A stretch of DNA of 64,000 nt, taken from positions 60,327 through 124,326 of the forward strand of contig CAINJJ010000047.1 of the NCBI GenBank assembly GCA_903849645.1, in the 5' to 3' direction. This document shows positions 1 through 8,428 of this stretch, in pieces (the first letter of the stretch is position 1; every line of letters starts with the position of its first letter). The notes below the pieces were generated by a model that saw nothing but the letters and a program-made list of their open reading frames with translations, made no database searches and was not told the DNA's origin. The position numbers and the translations under genes are program-made. This DNA is from an uncultured Acidobacteriaceae bacterium. Lineage in GTDB: Bacteria > Acidobacteriota > Terriglobia > Terriglobales > Acidobacteriaceae.

Positions 1-2
1 GC

Positions 3-374
3 TGGTTCGTCACCCACATCCAGCCCAGTTGGCAGGGCAGCGAGTTCGCGCTCTCCCTGCTCGCCGCCGAAGGCCGATTCTATACTCTCCTCTTCTCCCA
101 TGAGTTCGCCCAAGCCTTCTGGCGCAGCGGAGCGCAGATGGCCTTCGTGGTCCCCGGCATCTCCTATGAAAGGGTCAATGCCCAGGGCCAGGTCGTCCAG
201 GTCACCCGCAAGCCCTTCACCAAGCGCACCATCAAGCCTCATGTCTGGAAATACCACATCCGGCAGATGGCCTTGGCAGACGACCCCATCGACTATCTCT
301 GCCGCTTCCTGCCCGTCCAGGACTGGACAAAATCCACATTGACCAGCCCCGAACCGCTGGTGGCGCAGGCCTGA
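3..374 (+). CDS. C-terminal part of an unrecognised protein (5' end outside window)
   Basis: The frame is open from the left edge to a TGA at 372-374 and encodes about 123 residues with no start inside the window, so the gene begins upstream. The fragment is mixed alpha/beta-looking and soluble, with aromatic residues (WFVTH at the edge, HEFAQAFW, HVWKYHIRQ) and no membrane segment. The end, LCRFLPVQDW, is followed by a short polar tail. I do not recognise the family. It lies 47 bp upstream of pyrF on the same strand, so cotranscription is possible. Confidence 0.6.
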   Translation, partial: WFVTHIQPSWQGSEFALSLLAAEGRFYTLLFSHEFAQAFWRSGAQMAFVVPGISYERVNAQGQVVQVTRKPFTKRTIKPHVWKYHIRQMALADDPIDYLCRFLPVQDWTKSTLTSPEPLVAQA

Positions 375-421
375 GACAACTCCCGGCATACCTGCCTCCA
401 TCCATGCTTTAGGATGCAGGT

Positions 422-1207
422 ATGCCCATTCCCGAGCGCCTGAACCCCACCTTCGCCTCCGCTCGCCCGCAGGTTTCGGGCTTCATGGAAGAAGCCCGCA
501 ACCGCCTCATCGTCGCCCTCGACGTTCCCGACGCCGACTCCGCTACTCGCCTCGTTGCTCAGCTCGACAACACCTGCTGCTGGTTCAAGGTGGGCCTGGA
601 GCTCTTTGTCGCGGCCGGTCCCTCCGTCATCGCTCCTCTCGTTGCCAGCGGACACTCCGTCTTCCTCGACCTCAAGCTCCACGACATTCCCAACACGGTC
701 GCCGCCGCGGTCCGATCCGCCTCTGCCCTCGGTGTCCGCATGATCACGCTCCACGCCGCCGGCGGACCCGCCATGCTGGCCGCCGCCCGCGCAGCGCTTG
801 AAGGCGTCGCCAACCCGCCCCAACTGCTCGCCGTCACTGTGCTCACCAGCATGGACCAGGACCAGGCCACCGCCATCGGCCTGCCCCGCTCTCCCGCCGA
901 ACAGGTGGAGTTGCTGGCCGGCATGGGCCTTGCCGCCGGCATCCACGGCTTCGTCTGCTCTCCATTGGAGGTCGCACGCCTGCGCGCCCTCACCGGCCCG
1001 GACGGCGTGCTCGTCATCCCCGGCATCCGCCCCGCCGGAGCCGCCGTCGGCGACCAGAAGCGCATCGCCACTCCCGCCGAAGCCCTTCGCCAGGGCGCCA
1101 GCTTCCTGGTCGTCGGCCGCCCCATCACCCAGGCTCCCGACCCCGCTCAGGCCGCCCAGGCCATCCTCACTGAAATGGCCGAAGCCCTCGAATCCCTTGT
1201 CCCATAG
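422..1207 (+). CDS. pyrF: Orotidine 5'-phosphate decarboxylase
   Basis: Catalyses the last step of UMP synthesis, decarboxylation of OMP, in the cytosol. The 261-aa product has the family start LIVALDVPD (residues 29-37), a substrate-binding FKVGLELF, and the catalytic block DLKLHDIPNT (83-92) with the Asp-Lys-Asp charge network. The C-terminal phosphate-binding segment reads VIPGIRP and later FLVVGRPIT. The ATG at 422 is preceded by AGGATGCAGGT. An internal ATG at 485 would give 240 aa, closer to the usual family length, but has no visible ribosome binding site. A strong hairpin terminator follows the stop directly. Confidence 0.95.
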   Translation: MPIPERLNPTFASARPQVSGFMEEARNRLIVALDVPDADSATRLVAQLDNTCCWFKVGLELFVAAGPSVIAPLVASGHSVFLDLKLHDIPNTVAAAVRSASALGVRMITLHAAGGPAMLAAARAALEGVANPPQLLAVTVLTSMDQDQATAIGLPRSPAEQVELLAGMGLAAGIHGFVCSPLEVARLRALTGPDGVLVIPGIRPAGAAVGDQKRIATPAEALRQGASFLVVGRPITQAPDPAQAAQAILTEMAEALESLVP

Positions 1208-1236
1208 AAAAAGCCCGGCGCAATGCCGGGCTTTTT
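1208..1236. terminator. Bidirectional intrinsic terminator between pyrF and the small zinc-ribbon gene
   Basis: A 12-bp perfect stem (AAAAAGCCCGGC / GCCGGGCTTTTT) with a 5-nt loop starts one base after the pyrF stop. The T-run on each strand lets it serve both pyrF and the converging gene that ends at 1262. Confidence 0.9.
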
Positions 1237-1261
1237 CCTTCCTCAAAACTTCAAGCAGAAC

Positions 1262-1441
1262 TTAAAGCTTCTCGTAGAACTCACACACAGAGCACGAGAT
1301 GTAGACGCCGCCCGGTATGCCGCGCTCGCGGTCCTTTACGCGCTTGACGATGCGCGTCGGCTTGCTGCACTTGGGACAGTCGGTCGACTTCGTCGTGTCC
1401 ATTACTTTCTTGCGGTCGCCAGTCTTGGCAATCTTGGCCAT
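1262..1441 (-). CDS. Small zinc-ribbon protein
   Basis: A 59-aa basic protein with two CxxC knuckles: CPKC near residue 22 and CSVC near residue 50, separated by a Lys/Arg-rich segment. This is a minimal treble-clef or zinc-ribbon layout, suited to nucleic-acid or ribosome contact; the actual role is unknown. I chose the ATG at 1441, which has AAGGAG 12 bp upstream. A GTG at 1477 would add 12 residues. The gene converges on pyrF and shares its terminator. No neighbour suggests a pathway. Confidence 0.7.
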   Translation of the reverse strand: MAKIAKTGDRKKVMDTTKSTDCPKCSKPTRIVKRVKDRERGIPGGVYISCSVCEFYEKL

Positions 1442-1588
1442 GGTCGGGTGGTTCTCCTTCTGGGGTTGTCTCTGCACACACGCGCAAAAAACACTGCGCG
1501 CGGCTTCAACGGCGCGGCCTGTTGCTACCCTTTTTGCTGTTTCATAGCGCGGAAGGCAGCCTGACTCGCTCCCATCAGTTTACATCAT

Positions 1589-2896
1589 TCAATTCGGCTT
1601 CCCCGCTCCCGGCGCGGGGGCTGGCTTGGCCGCATCGGGATCGGTTGCATCGGGCCCCGCCGCGGGCTGCGCCTCGGGTTCGCCGTCCGGATTCGCGCCC
1701 GGCTGGGGGGCCGGCTTCTTCTTCGGGAACTGAACCGGCCGCATCACGCCCACGCTCTGGCTGTCGGTGGGCAGTTTCTCCCCCGGATCCCGCAGGCTCG
1801 GCGGCGCAGCCGGGGCTTGCGTGTCCGGATTGCGCTCGGCATCGCCTTCCTGCACCGTCCGCGTCCCAGGGGCTCCATCGGCCACCAGCGGCGTCCCGTC
1901 CGTGCGCATCATTCCCTCAACCTCGTCGTTGGTTGAGATCACCGGCGCCTCGCCCATCTTCGCCACTTCCACGCGAATCACCCGGTTGCCGTTGATGCGC
2001 ACAAAATCCACTTCCTGCGGCGGACGCCCGTAGATCCACTCCTCAAACGGCATCTGCCCGTCCATCTCCCGCGTCTTGTGCTCCGGCTGCCCTTTGGCAA
2101 AAAGCACCATGTCCGTGCTCATCCCCACCATCACGTGATGGTTGAGGATTGCGTCCTTCAGCTTTGTGGGCAGCGTATCGGTGAACGCCTGGATCGGTGT
2201 CTTCGCGTCAAATGAGATCAGCGGCGCCAGCAGCGCCTTCACCTCGGCGCCGGTCAACTCCGGCACATGGCCCGCGAACGCCAGCGTCAACCGCGCTCCC
2301 ATCGGCTCCGTGTCGTCCCCCTGCGTCACCGGATTCATGTTCGGCCCCACTCCAATCTGGATGTGACGCAGAAACCGGTGCTTTCTGTCCGGGCCTCCAT
2401 TCAGGTCAAACACGATCTTCGCCCGGTCAAACTTGATGTCCGTCAGTACCAGCCGATCTCCCGGCTTGGCAGAGATCCCCTGGGCCACCACCATGTCCAG
2501 ATAAGGCTCTCCGGCAGGCTCCATCTTGCCGTTGGCCTGCAGCGTCAGCCCCTTGTGGCCCCTGGGAAAAGGCCGCATCGCAAATCCCTGCTCCGACTGC
2601 AACAGGCGGATCAGCTCCAGGCGCGTCTTAGCATCCAGCTCCGAGTTGGCGATGGGAACATGGGTTGGCTTGATCTGCTCATAACGCCGGTCCACCGTGC
2701 CCGTGGCCGTCGCTCCGTTGGTCACCACGCCCGTGTGGGTGTCCACCGTGACCACCTGCGCCACCGCCCCCGCCGCGACCATCAGGAAAGCCATGGCGCA
2801 CAGCCCCGCCAGCCGCCGCAGCGCGCAACCACGGCTTGTGCTCTCAGTCTTCGCTTCAAATGGTGGTGCACTTTGCGGCTTTGACGGCAAAATCAT
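1589..2896 (-). CDS. Secreted protein of unknown function with proline/alanine-rich tail
   Basis: The product is 435 aa. The ATG at 2896 has GGGAGG five bases upstream and is preferred over a TTG at 2980. Residues 1-30 are polar and basic, followed by a hydrophobic signal segment (LAGLCAMAFLMVAAGAVAQ, cleavage probably after AVA). The mature part includes THVPIANSELDAKTRLELIRLLQSEQGF, then a charged soluble domain with repeated short beta-type segments. The last 110 residues are low complexity and rich in Pro, Ala, Gly and Asp. I do not recognise a catalytic motif. A periplasmic or surface location is inferred from the signal peptide. The CPBP membrane protein gene lies immediately upstream on the same strand. 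Confidence 0.65.
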   Translation of the reverse strand: MILPSKPQSAPPFEAKTESTSRGCALRRLAGLCAMAFLMVAAGAVAQVVTVDTHTGVVTNGATATGTVDRRYEQIKPTHVPIANSELDAKTRLELIRLLQSEQGFAMRPFPRGHKGLTLQANGKMEPAGEPYLDMVVAQGISAKPGDRLVLTDIKFDRAKIVFDLNGGPDRKHRFLRHIQIGVGPNMNPVTQGDDTEPMGARLTLAFAGHVPELTGAEVKALLAPLISFDAKTPIQAFTDTLPTKLKDAILNHHVMVGMSTDMVLFAKGQPEHKTREMDGQMPFEEWIYGRPPQEVDFVRINGNRVIRVEVAKMGEAPVISTNDEVEGMMRTDGTPLVADGAPGTRTVQEGDAERNPDTQAPAAPPSLRDPGEKLPTDSQSVGVMRPVQFPKKKPAPQPGANPDGEPEAQPAAGPDATDPDAAKPAPAPGAGKPN

Positions 2897-3000
2897 GGGA
2901 GCCTCCCATGCATGGCGAACAGCATTGAGCAAAAGATAGTCCCGTCCCGAGGCAAAACGCAACTCTCCCAGACGCCGCAATGCGGTGCGGTCAAAATCTC

Positions 3001-4068
3001 TCAGAGAGTCTCGGAATGCTGCTGCGGGCTCTGTTCCGTGTCTCCGGTCGAATCCGCCACCACAGCCGCCACCGGCGGCGAAATCGCGGGCAGAATCTGC
3101 ACCAGTTGCGGCGTCGAGGGCACAACCGGGACCGCCGCTCCCATGGCAGCCTCATGCTGGCGCTTTTGAGCCGCGTCCAGGTCCACAGGAATCCCGCCCG
3201 GCACGATCTCCGGCGCGTTATACCGGTAGTCCAGTTCCCTGGTCAGCCGGTAGACCACCGGAATCCCCAGCAGCAGAACGCCAAAGGCCACCCAGCTTCC
3301 GTCCAGGCCGTAACCGCCGCCCGTCAGCCAGAACGGCCCCATCGGATTGCCCTGCACCACCGGCGAGTGGTTGTTCACGCCGCCCACGGCCAGCCCAAAC
3401 ACCAGCGCCCGGCTCGCCTTCCAGCCAAAATTCACGCCCCAGCTGAACCACAACGCCCGGGTCCGCAGATACGCCGTGGAAAGCACCAGACTGAGCGCCA
3501 CTGAAACCGCCACCCCGGCCCGGCTTGCGCCCGGCACCAGACCCTGCACAATGGCAAAGAACGCCGCGTATCCCAGCATCGCCCCCAGCGGACCCACCGC
3601 ATGGGCAAACCGCTGGAACCCGTATCCCCGGAAAGCCACCTCTTCCGCCATCGCCGCCAGCGCAAAGAACGCCGCGTCCGCGACCAGCCAGCCCCAGGCC
3701 TTGGCCTCCAGAACCAGCACAATGGCAATCCCGCCGGCCACCACCAGCGCCAGAACGCACACCAGCGCCAGCGACCAGCCAATAGCAATTCCCACCCCGG
3801 CCTCGGCGGGCCAGCCGCCTCGAAAACCCAACCCCTGCGACTTCACCGGTTGCGGGTCCCGGTCCACCACGTAGCCCATGCCGGCGTAGCCAACAATCAG
3901 GAGGAAAAGCAGCATCGCCTGCTCGACCAGCGGGGTCCATTGCTCGGTCGCCAGACCGGCCGCCCCTCGCTGCGCGAGCGCCTGCGCCACAAAGAAATAA
4001 AGCACCGCTGCCAGGAACTGGGTATAGGCGCGCAGCCTACCGCCTCCGACAATTCTGGTAGCGCTCAT
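3001..4068 (-). CDS. CPBP (Abi) family membrane protein with atypical metal-ligand motifs
   Basis: A 355-aa multi-pass membrane protein. Hydrophobic helices occur near residues 15-35, 48-68, 90-120, 128-145, 160-178, 185-200 and 240-260. The CPBP/Abi glutamic protease motif EExxxR is present as AEEVAFRG (E142, E143, R147). The position that normally carries the second-motif His reads FAIVQGLVPG (Q175), and the last motif reads WGVNFGWK, with N213 where His is usual. Either the fold keeps a prenyl-endopeptidase-like function with other ligands or it is a non-catalytic scaffold. The soluble tail (from about 270) is Pro/Ala/Val-rich. Start is ATG at 4068. The accA end lies 64 bp upstream on the same strand. 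Confidence 0.75.
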   Translation of the reverse strand: MSATRIVGGGRLRAYTQFLAAVLYFFVAQALAQRGAAGLATEQWTPLVEQAMLLFLLIVGYAGMGYVVDRDPQPVKSQGLGFRGGWPAEAGVGIAIGWSLALVCVLALVVAGGIAIVLVLEAKAWGWLVADAAFFALAAMAEEVAFRGYGFQRFAHAVGPLGAMLGYAAFFAIVQGLVPGASRAGVAVSVALSLVLSTAYLRTRALWFSWGVNFGWKASRALVFGLAVGGVNNHSPVVQGNPMGPFWLTGGGYGLDGSWVAFGVLLLGIPVVYRLTRELDYRYNAPEIVPGGIPVDLDAAQKRQHEAAMGAAVPVVPSTPQLVQILPAISPPVAAVVADSTGDTEQSPQQHSETL

Positions 4069-4132
4069 CGGCCCGCTCCCCTGCTCAAGCCAATGCAGAT
4101 CAATCTTGCTTCGATTGCTGACCTCACCCGGT

Positions 4133-4975
4133 TCAACCTTCCGTGTAAAACTGCGCGATGTTGCGAAACTTCGTCTGCCGCGCCGCGATCAGGGCGTCCA
4201 CCGGCATCGCCTTCAACTCCGCCAGATGCTTCACCAGCACCGTGCTCAACAGGCCCGTGCCCGCCTCCCGGTCCGTGTGGATGCCCCCCGCCGGCTCGGG
4301 CACAATCTCGTCCACGCAGCCCATCGCGTTCACCTCTTGCGCCGAGACCTTCATCGCCTCCGCCGCCAGTTGCTTGTGCGATGCGTCGCGCCACATGATG
4401 GCCGCGCAGGACTCCGGCGTAATCACAAAATAGAGGGCATTCTCCAGAATCAGAACCCGGTCGCTCACCGCCAGCGCCAGAGCGCCGCCTGAGCCGCCCT
4501 CCCCGCTGATCACCGAGATCGTCGGCACCCTCAGCCGCGCCATCTCCAGGATGTTCCGCGCAATGGCCTCAGCCTGGCCCCGCTCTTCTCCGCCGAGGCC
4601 CGGATACGCACCGGGCAGGTCGATGAAGCTGATCACCGGCCGCCCAAACTTCTCCGCGATCTTCATGCACCGCAGCGCCTTCCGGTATCCCTCTGGATGA
4701 GGCATTCCGAAGTTGCGCCGCACGCGGTCTTTGGTCGAGCCGCCCTTGCGGTTGCCGATCACCAGAACCTCTTCGTTGCCAAGGCGCGCCATGCCGCAGG
4801 CCACCGCCTCATCGTCGCCAAAGGCGCGATCCCCGTGAATCTCGCTGAAATCGGTGAAGATTCGTTCGATGAAGTCCATGGGGTAGGGCCGCTGGGGGTG
4901 CCGGGCCCGCTCGATTCTGATCCACGCCGGCGATACCGCCGCCTGATTGGAAGTCCCTGATTCCAGTTCGCTCAT
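4133..4975 (-). CDS. accA: Acetyl-CoA carboxylase carboxyltransferase subunit alpha
   Basis: Transfers the carboxyl group from carboxybiotin to acetyl-CoA, making malonyl-CoA for fatty-acid synthesis, together with AccD. The 280-aa product carries the crotonase-fold signatures: GNRKGGSTKDR (74-84), DLPGAYPGLGGEERGQ (119-134) and SGEGGSGGALALA (157-169), which form the oxyanion and carboxybiotin pockets. It is shorter than the enterobacterial protein (about 319 aa) because the N-terminal helical extension is abbreviated; it starts almost directly at RIERARHPQRP. accD is not in the window. About 790 bp without an obvious strong gene separates its start from the bactofilin gene. Confidence 0.95.
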   Translation of the reverse strand: MSELESGTSNQAAVSPAWIRIERARHPQRPYPMDFIERIFTDFSEIHGDRAFGDDEAVACGMARLGNEEVLVIGNRKGGSTKDRVRRNFGMPHPEGYRKALRCMKIAEKFGRPVISFIDLPGAYPGLGGEERGQAEAIARNILEMARLRVPTISVISGEGGSGGALALAVSDRVLILENALYFVITPESCAAIMWRDASHKQLAAEAMKVSAQEVNAMGCVDEIVPEPAGGIHTDREAGTGLLSTVLVKHLAELKAMPVDALIAARQTKFRNIAQFYTEG

Positions 4976-5425
4976 CGGCTCCTGATACTGCTCCAGATTA
5001 GCGCAAGAACGCCAACTGTGATTCTACGGGTCTCAGCCCCTGCGGACAAATAACGCACCCGCCGCGTGGGGAGCCTGTCTTGCCGGCAAGCTGGTGCAGG
5101 CCTGGTCCTCCGTTCGAACCCGTGGAAAAGAACCGCCCAGACGGTCCTTCAGTCGCCGTTCCCAATACACTGGCCTGAAAGGTGGCCCACGCCATGCGAT
5201 TTCCAGAGAAATTTTCGATTCGCGTGATTGCAGTCACAGTCGCCTTGAGAACGTTTCTCTAACGTAATCTTCCGAAGGTTCGACGAACAACGGCGTTTTC
5301 TGTTACTGTGGTAACAATTTTGCCCCCCCCGCCAGCCTGGAAGCTTACGCTTTGGTTCATTTCAACAAGGCACACACCCGCTCGTCGTGGATCACGAAAC
5401 ATCGCAAGAGGTTCCCAAACAAGCC
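4976..5425. other. Gene-poor intergenic stretch upstream of accA with one palindrome
   Basis: No open frame here has a convincing start, codon usage or motif. The only structure I see is the inverted repeat TGTTAC-TGTG-GTAACA at 5301-5316, a typical operator-like geometry, followed by a C9 homopolymer run near 5322-5331. Confidence 0.45.
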
Positions 5426-5662
5426 ATGAGATGCCCCCACTGCAACTCGACAAGGATTCGAACTTCAAGGCGATCGCCCAAGGACACATTTGCGCTCATG
5501 GTCCTGCTCTTCCCTTTTCGGCGCCGCAATTGCCATCAGCGTTTTTCGAAATCTATTTTCTATTATCTTCTTGACGGCCATCTTTGGAGAAAAGACCATC
5601 ATGCAGAGGAGAGCATAGCAACTGCTCCTGCCGCGACCGGGGACGCCACCCGAAGGGATTGA
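5426..5662 (+). CDS. Possible small Cys-rich (degenerate zinc-ribbon) protein
   Basis: The frame encodes 78 aa from the ATG at 5426 (91 aa from GTG 5387). It begins MRCPHCNSTRIRTSRR, a layout shared by short zinc-ribbon proteins that start MxCPxCxS and end with a second Cys pair. Here the second half reads PFRRRNCHQRF, keeping a single Cys, so the second knuckle looks degraded. The following hydrophobic FYYLLDG and the polar tail are less convincing. A purine-rich AAGAGG lies 14 bp upstream. It could be a decaying gene. Confidence 0.35.
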   Translation: MRCPHCNSTRIRTSRRSPKDTFALMVLLFPFRRRNCHQRFSKSIFYYLLDGHLWRKDHHAEESIATAPAATGDATRRD

Positions 5663-5767
5663 CAATTTGCTGTGTCAGCCTGCCGGAGAGCGAACGTTTT
5701 GCTCGGTTCATGCCAAGTTGAGCCTGTTTTCGGTAAACTGTTTTTCCCAGCAAAGGAGTGCATCCTG

Positions 5768-6322
5768 ATGTGCGCATTTTGGAGAACAAAGAATGAGCGG
5801 GCTGTCGCCGTGGATTCTGCCCCGGAGCCGGTCAGCCCGGACTCCTTATCTTTCCAGATTGATCCCTTACCCGTGCCGGATGCCCCGCCGGTGCAGGTTC
5901 TCCAGTCGGTCATCGGCAAGGACCTCGTCGTGAAGGGCGAGATCACCGGAGCCGAATCCCTGGTGGTCGATGGAAGGGTCGAGGGGGTCATCAACCTGCC
6001 GGGTAACCGCGTCACCATCGGGCCCGGGGGAAAAGTCACCGCCACCATGGCCGAGTCCATCCTCGCGCGCGACATCATCGTCATTGGCAAGGTTCAAGGC
6101 AATGTTGCCGCCAGTGATTTATTGGAGATTCGCGTCGGGGGCGAACTCATCGGCGATGTGGTCGCCGCCCGCATCAGCATCGAGGACGGCGCCGACTTCC
6201 GTGGCAACATCGAGATTCGCAAACCCAGGGGAGTTGCGGACACGGCTCCGGCGCGCGAGGTGTCTGGCCCGGAGGAGGAACCCTCCTCGTCGCTCCTGTT
6301 TGCCGAGCCGGCGCACGCCTGA
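5768..6322 (+). CDS. Bactofilin (polymer-forming cytoskeletal protein)
   Basis: Bactofilins form nucleotide-independent filaments at the membrane that organise peptidoglycan synthesis, polarity or appendages. The 184-aa product starts MCAFWRTKNER, has a disordered acidic linker, then about 110 residues of short right-handed beta-helix turns (SVIGKDLVVKG, ESLVVDGRVEG, RVTIGPGGKV, DIIVIGKVQGN, LEIRVGGELIGDV, RISIEDGADFRG) rich in Val/Ile/Gly at six- to seven-residue spacing. A disordered tail follows. The ATG at 5768 has AAGGAG nine bases upstream; upstream in-frame starts lack this. The short hydrophobic N-terminus may anchor it to the membrane. No M23 peptidase partner is adjacent. Confidence 0.85.
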   Translation: MCAFWRTKNERAVAVDSAPEPVSPDSLSFQIDPLPVPDAPPVQVLQSVIGKDLVVKGEITGAESLVVDGRVEGVINLPGNRVTIGPGGKVTATMAESILARDIIVIGKVQGNVAASDLLEIRVGGELIGDVVAARISIEDGADFRGNIEIRKPRGVADTAPAREVSGPEEEPSSSLLFAEPAHA

Positions 6323-6565
6323 ACCAGCATCCTGAGCCTGGGCTGCGTCTCTTGTGCTGGGCTCCGGCAACATTGGGCTTCCGAGGCCGCGCTCAACCCC
6401 TGCTTTGCATCGGGGACGGCTCTCAGGGTTGCCCATTCGCTTCATTCAATCAACGTTTCGACCATGAAGCGATGCCGATTGGGAAGCAATCTCTTCCCCG
6501 CCCTTCTCCTGTTCGCCGCCTGAACCGATGCAACCGACCCATTCACCCCACGGCCCAAGGAAAGC

Positions 6566-8428
6566 ATGACCCACAAGACCGCCCGCATCCTCCCCGCACT
6601 GGCACTTGCTGCCATCTTTGCCCAGGCCTTCAGGCCGCTTCAGTCCCAGCCCACCCCAGCGTCGCCCCCCCATCAGCTCCGCGCCAACGGTGACCACTTC
6701 GAGCTGGACGGCAAGCCCTTCCAGATCATCTCCGGCGCCATCCATTACGGCCGCGTGCCCCGCGCCTACTGGCGCGACCGCCTCCAGAAGGCTCGCGCCA
6801 TGGGCCTCAACACCGTGGAAACCTACGTCTTCTGGAACCTTCACGAGCCCGAGCCCGGCCGCTTCGACTTCTCCGGCCAGAACGATGTCGCCGAGTTCAT
6901 CCGTGAAGCCCAGCAGGAAGGCCTCTTCGTCCTCCTCCGGCCCGGTCCCTACTCCTGCGCCGAGTGGGACTTCGGCGGCTACCCCGCATGGCTTCTCAAG
7001 GACCGCTCCATGGTGGTGCGCAGCAACAACCCCGCGTTTATCGCCGCCGCCTCCCGCTGGCTCCATCGCCTCGGCCAGGAGCTGGCCCCCCTGCAAAGCG
7101 CCCTGGGCGGGCCCATCCTCGCCGTCCAGGTCGAGAACGAATACGGCTCCTTCGGCGCCGACCACACCTACATGGAGCAGATTCACCACCTGCTGCTCGA
7201 CTCCGGTTTTGACCGCGCCATGCTCTATACCGCCGATGGCGCCGACCAGCTCGAAGACGGCTCCCTGCCCGAGTTGCCCGCGACCATCAACTTCGGAACC
7301 GGCTCGGCAAAGCACGAGTTTGCCGCCTTTGCCAAAAAGCGGCCCAACGCACCCAGAATGTGCGGAGAATACTGGGACGGCTGGTTTGACCACTGGGGCG
7401 AAAAACACCACCGCAGCTCCGGCGCCGCCGAAGCCGATGAGCTTAAATGGATGCTCGAACAGGGCTACTCCGTCAACCTCTACATGTTCCATGGCGGAAC
7501 CAGCTTCGGCTGGATGGCCGGGGCCAACATCGACGGCGAAAACTACAACCCCGACGTCACCAGCTACGACTACGACGTGCCGGTCACGGAGAATGGCGCC
7601 CTCGGCCCCAAGTTCTTCCTCTTCCGCGACGTCATCCGCCAGGTCACCGGCAAAACCCCGCCCGAGCCGCCCGCCCCACTGCCTCCGCGCGCCTTCGACT
7701 CCGTCCAGCTCACCCAGTCCGCCTCGCTCTGGGACAGTCTTCCCGCCCCCATCGCCTCGGAAACCATCCTCTCCATGGAGGAAGCCGGCCAGAGTTACGG
7801 ATACATCCTCTACCGCACCACGCTTTCGAAAGCCCAGGGCGGCGAGCTGCGCCCCGCGGAGCTGCATCTCGACGAGTTGCACAGCTACGCCCAGATCTAC
7901 CTCGATGGCGTCCTCGCCGGAACCCTCGACCGCCGCCTCCACCAGTCCGCGCTCTCCATCCAGCCCGCCCGCGCCGGCGCCCGCCTCGACATCCTGGTCG
8001 AGAACTCCGGCCGCGTCAACTTCGGCCGCCAGTTCCCCAATGAGCGCGCAGGCATCACCCGCCGGGTGACCCTCGGCGGTGTCGAACTCAAAGACTGGAA
8101 GATTTATCCGCTGCCCGCGCAGCCTGCGGCCTCGGCCGCATTCACGGCAGCCGCCTGCTCCGGGCCGTGCTACTACCGGGCGCTGTTTCCCGTTGACCAG
8201 CCCGCCGACACCTTCGTAGACACCCGCCAGCTCGCCAAGGGCCAGGTCTGGATCAACGGCAGCCCCCTCGGACGCTACTGGAAGATCGGGCCGCAGAGGA
8301 CCCTCTACCTGCCCGCTCCCTGGCTGCACAAGGGGCAGAACGAAATGGTGGTCTTCGACTTCAACGGGCGGCCGGGGCTCACTGTTCCCTTCCCCGTCGC
8401 TCCCATCCTCGATGACCGTTCAAAATGA
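6566..8428 (+). CDS. Secreted GH35 beta-galactosidase
   Basis: Hydrolyses terminal beta-galactosides from plant or microbial polysaccharides. The 620-aa product has a signal peptide (residues 1-28, ending AFRPLQSQ), then the GH35 TIM barrel: HYGRVPRAYWRDRL (60-73), TVETYVFWNLHEP (83-95), LLRPGPYSCAEWDFGG (123-138), the acid/base Glu in VQVENEYGS (E192) and the nucleophile Glu in CGEYWDGWFDHWG (E268). MFHGGTSFGW follows the barrel. The C-terminal third is built of beta-sandwich segments (ARGQVWINGSPLGRYW type) as usual in the family. The periplasm or cell surface is expected. Its TGA directly abuts the stop of the convergent gene. Confidence 0.93.
   Translation: MTHKTARILPALALAAIFAQAFRPLQSQPTPASPPHQLRANGDHFELDGKPFQIISGAIHYGRVPRAYWRDRLQKARAMGLNTVETYVFWNLHEPEPGRFDFSGQNDVAEFIREAQQEGLFVLLRPGPYSCAEWDFGGYPAWLLKDRSMVVRSNNPAFIAAASRWLHRLGQELAPLQSALGGPILAVQVENEYGSFGADHTYMEQIHHLLLDSGFDRAMLYTADGADQLEDGSLPELPATINFGTGSAKHEFAAFAKKRPNAPRMCGEYWDGWFDHWGEKHHRSSGAAEADELKWMLEQGYSVNLYMFHGGTSFGWMAGANIDGENYNPDVTSYDYDVPVTENGALGPKFFLFRDVIRQVTGKTPPEPPAPLPPRAFDSVQLTQSASLWDSLPAPIASETILSMEEAGQSYGYILYRTTLSKAQGGELRPAELHLDELHSYAQIYLDGVLAGTLDRRLHQSALSIQPARAGARLDILVENSGRVNFGRQFPNERAGITRRVTLGGVELKDWKIYPLPAQPAASAAFTAAACSGPCYYRALFPVDQPADTFVDTRQLAKGQVWINGSPLGRYWKIGPQRTLYLPAPWLHKGQNEMVVFDFNGRPGLTVPFPVAPILDDRSK

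Noticed and set aside
4998..5237. Minus-strand frame of 79 codons upstream of accA
   Set aside because: No motif, no ribosome binding site, mixed composition; likely chance.
6446..8329. Long minus-strand open frame antisense to the GH35 gene
   Set aside because: Gly/Val/Ala/Glu-rich shadow without motifs; the GH35 catalytic residues are on the other strand.
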